Below are positions 60,701-64,000 of a DNA stretch of 64,000 bases, in pieces. This stretch comes from Enchytraeus crypticus (lineage: Eukaryota; Annelida; Clitellata; Enchytraeida; Enchytraeidae). The stretch's first letter is position 1; each line of letters opens with the position of its first letter. Under the pieces are notes generated by a model. It searched no databases. It was given only the letters and a program-made list of their open reading frames with translations, and had not been told where the DNA came from. A program made the translations under genes and the position numbers. The DNA is taken from positions 464,501 to 528,500 of the forward strand of contig CAJHZI010000713.1 of NCBI GenBank assembly GCA_905160935.1, in the 5' to 3' direction.

Positions 60701-63449
60701 CTACTTAGATCAACAATTTAATCCCTTCATAAAGTCTGTGCCATATCCATACCTTATGTAACCTATAGCTTGGGAAAATATGGCTTCTGAGGTGGTTTCC
60801 CGTTGCCTTCCTCAGTTTGGTGGATTAATTACCATTTAATCCTGGGGGAAATATTTCATGGTGAGGTGGGTCCCCTCTTGCCATCCTCAGCTCCCGCCTT
60901 TAGTCGCCGCTTACGTACACGCGGCAGATTGTTTGCGGTTGCCCTATTCTGCAATGGTCCAACCACACCCGAGCACAACTTACATGTATAACACTACATA
61001 ATTTGCTAAGTTTACAACTTTAAAAGCTGATTTATAAAGAGCGGAGTAAATATTCTGTAGATTAATCTTATGGCCAATTTATAAAAAAGCACAATTTGAT
61101 CACAAATGTAACGTAACAAAGTAAAATAAGGTTCAGTTAAAAAGGTTAGTGTTTAAGCTCTTAGCAAAGTTGTTAGTATACTTGCTTTATAAGCAGGAAG
61201 CCGATGGCTATGATACCCTCTGAACCTTCGGGATAGTACAATTATTAATATGGACACCCAAGAACGTATCATTGTAGCCTAAGTATTTAAATTAATATTA
61301 ATTGTTAATGATACAGGTAGTTCTTTGAATTAAAATCACAGTCCAAATATCACGAAGAGATTTAATGAGTCCTTGAAGGTGTGCAATGGATTCAGCGATG
61401 TCTTCTTGATCGCTAGTCCGATATGTGAACGTGTATCCTACAAATCTACTTACACCAGTGACGCGAAATTTAAGATTAGTATTTCCTAAAATCGGTATAC
61501 TGATAATTTGTAAAACTCCACCGATACTAAAATTTGATATAAAAGTAAACACGCATTATAGTGAAATGATCAACTTTGTTTATATCACTTTTTAATACCA
61601 CATGTTTAAACCGTTAGGCAATTTATTCCATTTTCCGTGCAACCGGTCCAATGAATGTCCGAGATTTTACTCTCTGATCAGCGCGGCTGGGATTCGAACC
61701 CACGATGGTACAATTCACCTCAGGACCAGTCACTTAAAACTTCATGACGTTACCCCTACGCTATTAAGACATTGAAATTGTGGTAACAATTTAGGTAATA
61801 TTTTAAACAACAATACACCATCAGTGACAGGTCTACTAACGTTAACGAGATCCTGAATGAGAGCCATTCTGAAGAACCAATCAAGATTTATATCATCGTT
61901 ATCTAAAATGTCCTGCAAAATATGACACAAAGTCATTAAAACACATAACTAGAGAAATAAAATGGTATATTCATACTAATACATATTTCCCCCGTGTTGT
62001 GCTCGGGTGTGGTTGGACCACTGCAGAATAGGGCAACCGCAAACAATCTGCCGCGTGTACGTAAGAGGCGACTAAAGGCAGGAGCTGAGGATGGCAAGAG
62101 GGGACCCGCCTCACTATGAAAGATTTTCCACCAGGATTAAATGGTAATTAATCCACCTAACTGTGGAAGACAACGGGAAACCACCTCAAAAGCCATATTT
62201 TTCCCAAGCTATAGGTTACATAAGGTATGGATAAGGCATAGGCTTTGTAAAGGGATTAACATGTTGATCTAAGGAGTGCTCTTATGGAGCGAGCAAACAG
62301 ACTTTGTGTATGAATATGTACATTGAACCTGCCACTTGGCAGTGCACTGAAGAAGAAGATAAATATTAATACAAATTTTTATATTCGTCAACAGCAGACA
62401 GGAAAAAATATATTATATATAATTAATATATTAGTACATGGCTTTCTTAAAGCAAATACGGCTGAAAAACCTCGGATCAGAAGTGAGATGCTAGAAAAAA
62501 TGGATGAAAGGAGGAAATGGAAAGGAAAGTATTGCAACCAGTCATGGCCGAAGGAAATATAGAAGCCTAAACTATGAACTTAGAAGAATTACAGATAAAG
62601 CAAAAGTTCATTGGTGGAGAAAAAAGTGCGATGATTTATCAGAAGGTGATAAAAGAGGGACGTCAGATCTATTGTACCAGGAAGTCAGGATATTGACAAG
62701 AACCGATAAGAAAGGAGATGCAAAAAACATTACTATAATGGGTAAATATGGGGAATTGAAGACTGATATGGAAGAAGTAAAAGAAAGATGGAGAGAATAT
62801 GTAGAGGAATTGTAAGATAAGGCATGGAATCCAGTTTAAGAGGATTTTAAGATAGGAGAAGAAAATATACTAAAACGATAAAAGGGCCCAGATATAATGG
62901 AGAAAATTTATTCTGCAATTAAAAGTATGAAGAAGGGGTATGCAGCCGGAATAGATGATATCCCAGCAGAATTCTTTAAAATGTTGGAAGGAGAAACACT
63001 CGATAAGAAATGGATGTACGTATGGACATGTACAATACAGGTATTTGGCAAGACGACTTTACCAAATTAGTGATGATCCCAATTCCGAAAAAATCCAAGG
63101 ATGTGGAGTGTTCGGATTATAGAACAGTCAGTTTAACATAAAACATATACATATAAAGCTAGAAATCCTAATATCTTTGAAAGCATAACGGAAAGTGATA
63201 AATGTAATATTTAACTATAGGCTTGAACAAGACTTGATTAATACTTGCTGGAGAGCCATTTCCGCTAAATCAAGCACAAATCGTAAGAAGAGTGACAGCG
63301 AGATAGAGATAGATAGTTAAATTTAGAAGAAGGCAACACCTTACCCTTAATGTTCCACGTCTGCATCTCTGTAACACATAGCATATTTTCCCAGTGTCAA
63401 CACAGGCTCCTATGAATGCTTGAACGTTGTCGTGATTTAACTCCTTTAG
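52648..63449 (-). CDS. Gene B: receptor-type guanylyl cyclase, 3' part only (last nine exons, 498 aa)
   Basis: Tandem paralogue of gene A, same orientation, ending about 6.8 kb upstream of gene A's ATG. Exons 5' to 3': 63449-63345, 61912-61841, 60572-60215, 59214-59025, 58350-58210, 57373-57181, 54943-54670, 53846-53755, 52719-52648. The eight internal exons have the same lengths and phases as gene A exons 12-19 (105, 72, 358, 190, 141, 193, 274, 92 nt). They encode the kinase-homology domain from LKELNHDN onward, coiled coil and whole cyclase domain with all catalytic residues seen in A. Ectodomain, membrane helix and exon 11 must lie beyond position 64000. Differences include RETEDS preceded by LAQVVVR and a longer tail ([14 protein letters not shown], stop TAA). 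Predicted product: membrane cGMP-forming receptor. Confidence 0.93.
53755..53846 (-). CDS. Gene B exon equivalent to A19
   Basis: [17 protein letters not shown] ... [10 protein letters not shown]. Acceptor TCTGCAG, donor AAG|GTGGTA. More diverged from A than the core exons. Confidence 0.92.
54130..54430 (-). mobile_element. Mariner transposase N-terminal relic
   Basis: The minus strand reads [32 protein letters not shown], then [18 protein letters not shown] and VQDIALND, like the helix-turn-helix half of mariner transposases. Stops present. Lies in the gene B intron after the A18-equivalent exon. Confidence 0.55.
54670..54943 (-). CDS. Gene B exon equivalent to A18 (cyclase core)
   Basis: [19 protein letters not shown] ... 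[17 protein letters not shown] ... [18 protein letters not shown]. Acceptor AATACAG, donor G|GTAGTT. All GTP-selecting residues present. Confidence 0.96.
55150..55190. repeat. (TC)n microsatellite
   Basis: CTCTCTCTCT run with one TG interruption. Confidence 0.92.
55245..56330 (+). mobile_element. Possible LTR-retroelement leader with tandem duplication (tentative)
   Basis: TTTGTGGTGCCCAGACCCGG at about 56150 resembles a tRNA primer-binding site. A roughly 165-bp segment repeats on either side of it (GAGGACAGGTAAA ... TTAGGTCCTCATTTTACC at 56000-56140 and 56178-56290). No gag or pol coding found. Confidence 0.3.
56335..56420 (-). mobile_element. SINE3 fragment
   Basis: GAGAGCAATCCATAGATCAA and TTCACAGAAGTTAAGCC match the central block of SINE3. 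Confidence 0.5.
56645..56760 (+). mobile_element. SINE2 3' part
   Basis: ACATTCACTGGACTGG, CTGCCTAATAGTTAAAACG, GTGGCATTAAAAGTGCTAG. Confidence 0.65.
57037..57141 (-). pseudogene. Gene B exon 17': duplicated sub-exon, in frame with exon 17
   Basis: A second copy of the exon 17 3' half ([20 protein letters not shown] ... [12 protein letters not shown]) with an intact donor AAG|GTTAGT. The 39-bp joiner (57142-57180) reads [13 protein letters not shown] without stop, and the whole stretch 57373-57037 is open and ends in phase 0. Using the distal donor would insert 48 residues, repeating the second metal-binding Asp region, without a frameshift. Whether it is a relic or an alternative exon extension cannot be told from sequence. 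Confidence 0.75.
57181..57373 (-). CDS. Gene B exon equivalent to A17 (metal-binding cyclase segment)
   Basis: [58 protein letters not shown]. Acceptor TGTGCAG, donor AAG|GTTAGT at 57180. If this donor is skipped, the frame stays open through the adjoining duplicate to a second donor at 57036. Confidence 0.95.
57500..57762. repeat. (TA)n arrays followed by (CAT)n
   Basis: TA arrays at 57500-57690 with short interruptions, then about 19 CAT units at 57704-57760, in the gene B intron next to exon 17. Confidence 0.95.
57869..58025 (+). mobile_element. SINE1 copy with inverted head
   Basis: The SINE starts with AGCCAGTGGCGAAGTCGGTA at 57891; an exact inverted copy of those 20 bp lies immediately before (57869-57888), 2 bp apart. 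The rest is standard SINE1 with B box GGGGTTCAAATCC. Confidence 0.88.
58210..58350 (-). CDS. Gene B exon equivalent to A16 (coiled coil)
   Basis: Same predicted protein as gene A exon 16 ([18 protein letters not shown] ... HRMLPP). Acceptor TTTTAG, donor CC|GTAAGT. Confidence 0.95.
59025..59214 (-). CDS. Gene B exon equivalent to A15
   Basis: [19 protein letters not shown] ... [17 protein letters not shown]. Acceptor TATTAG, donor AG|GTATAG. Closing helices of the kinase-homology domain. Confidence 0.93.
59685..59835 (+). mobile_element. SINE1 copy with duplicated A-box region
   Basis: GATGTCGGTAAGATACCTGT then GTCGGTAAGATATCC, B-box remnant GGGTTTGAATCC, and tail GAAACTGACACTAACATTGG. Confidence 0.75.
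59878..60000 (+). mobile_element. LINE family 1 3' terminus
   Basis: GGATGATTTAAAGTTTCACT ... ATGGACCTGCCAGCAGGCAG then TGCACTGCGAGA; 5'-truncated. Confidence 0.78.
60215..60572 (-). CDS. Gene B exon equivalent to A14 (kinase-homology C-lobe)
   Basis: [20 protein letters not shown] ... [19 protein letters not shown] ... [15 protein letters not shown]. Acceptor TTAAAG, donor G|GTATAA. Lacks HRD and DFG, as in A. Confidence 0.94.
60622..60985 (-). mobile_element. SINE3 copy, full length
   Basis: GTGCACTGCCAAGTGGCAGG at the 3' end to CACACCCGAGCACAAC at the 5' end. It starts about 50 bp from the acceptor of gene B's A14-equivalent exon. Confidence 0.88.
61553..61775 (-). mobile_element. SINE2 copy, near full length
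   Basis: GGGATTCGAACCCACGATGG and all flanking blocks; about 65 bp from gene B's A13-equivalent exon. Confidence 0.87.
61841..61912 (-). CDS. Gene B exon equivalent to A13
   Basis: [20 protein letters not shown] then DLVN. Acceptor TTTTGCAG, donor AAC|GTTAGT, phase 0-0. Confidence 0.92.
61988..62365 (+). mobile_element. SINE3 copy, full length
   Basis: CCCCCGTGTTGTGCTCGGG to CCTGCCACTTGGCAGTGCAC then GAAGAAGAAG. Confidence 0.9.
62455..63145 (+). mobile_element. LINE family 1 fragment: region before and into the RT domain
   Basis: Plus strand: [89 protein letters not shown] (RT motif). Stops and a frame change interrupt it. The segment precedes the part carried by the copy at 35757, so together they sample most of the ORF2 C-terminal two thirds. 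Confidence 0.85.
63345..63449 (-). CDS. Gene B exon equivalent to A12 (kinase-homology domain)
   Basis: Encodes the same 35 residues as gene A exon 12 with only a few silent changes. Acceptor TCTGCAG, donor AGG|GTAAGG, phase 0-0. The next upstream exon is not found before 64000. Confidence 0.92.
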
Positions 63450-64000
63450 CTGCAGAAATCAATTGAATGAACACAAACGATTATTATTTATTGCGTTTCT
63501 GTGTGTCAGCGTGCTACATTGTCAAGATATTTCTATTATTAGATCCTAAACTTAATAATAATATTTTTCAACCTTCAACCTTTTGATGTGTTTATCGTGT
63601 CACGATAAACAGCAAATGAAGGAAATTTAACTGGAAACTAGATAGTAATCAAGAAGAAGAGGCTTTCCAACTTTTTATGTATCGTAACACAGTCAGTGTC
63701 AGCTATTATGAAAACTGAATTCGTTTACTGCCTTTAAAGCTACTTAATACTGTAGAACTTATGGCAACCATGTTAGAATCCGATTGAAAATACTATCAAG
63801 AGAATAAAATATCTGATATAATTAGAACCGGAAAATCCATATTTATTGACGTCGTATTGTCAGCACATGTTCATAGAAAATAAAGGAATGTCCATTATGA
63901 ACGCCAAAACGGTAGCTTGGCTTACAACATTTAATTCAAACTCAAATCCAGATTAAGTTATTTTGCCAATTATTTAGAGTTATTAATTTTATTTCATATT
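63450..64000. other. Gene B intron upstream of its first visible exon
   Basis: No exon, repeat or other feature recognised. Confidence 0.5.

Noticed and set aside
61298..61552. 84-codon frame in gene B intron
   Set aside because: No recognisable domain, no splice phase linking it to the cyclase exons, overlaps a SINE edge.
63450..64000. Gene B equivalent of exon 11
   Set aside because: Searched for the VYKGAT and LKKSDLIQ equivalents on the minus strand and saw none; it must lie beyond the window.

Overview
The window is animal nuclear DNA. Its genes are split by spliceosomal introns with GT..AG borders, it is AT-rich, and it is dense with (TA)n arrays, LINE and SINE relics and DNA-transposon relics. 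The families present (L2/CR1-like LINE, tRNA- and 5S-like SINEs, mariner, piggyBac, hAT) and the receptor type fit an invertebrate, probably marine. I cannot name the taxon from sequence alone.

The main content is a tandem pair of receptor (membrane) guanylyl cyclase genes on the minus strand. Gene A (45860 down to 11289) can be built as a complete 20-exon model. All splice phases agree and it encodes 1048 aa: signal peptide, ANF-receptor ligand-binding ectodomain, one transmembrane helix, degenerate kinase-homology domain, dimerisation coiled coil and class III cyclase domain with GTP-specifying residues. Gene B lies upstream (right) in the same orientation. Only its last nine exons (63449 down to 52648, 498 aa) are in the window, and the rest lies beyond the right edge. 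The eight comparable internal exons have identical lengths in A and B, so they arose by tandem duplication. Both would make cGMP at the membrane in response to an extracellular ligand that cannot be identified here.

The left 8.5 kb carries plus-strand exons of a secreted or membrane EGF-repeat gene: two intact phase 1-1 EGF exons, one decayed EGF exon inside an inverted repeat, and a possible terminal exon. This gene would converge on gene A.

The introns and spacers hold nearly everything else. There are two LINE families and three recurrent SINE families, at least two of which share 3' tails with the LINEs. There is a piggyBac-like element with TTAA ends and a nested LINE piece, a mariner with a damaged catalytic residue, a hAT deletion derivative, 5S-rRNA-like SINE heads, long foldback palindromes, and a miRNA-like hairpin in a gene A intron. 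Between genes A and B (45.9-52.6 kb) lie two minisatellites. One is an 18-bp array of about 1.2 kb lying within a 431-codon ATG-initiated frame.

I found no CRISPR array, operon or prokaryotic system. The observations most worth checking are the duplicated cyclase sub-exon shared by both paralogues (readable in frame in B, stopped in A), the coding-compatible minisatellite, the large recent palindromes and the LINE/SINE tail partnerships.
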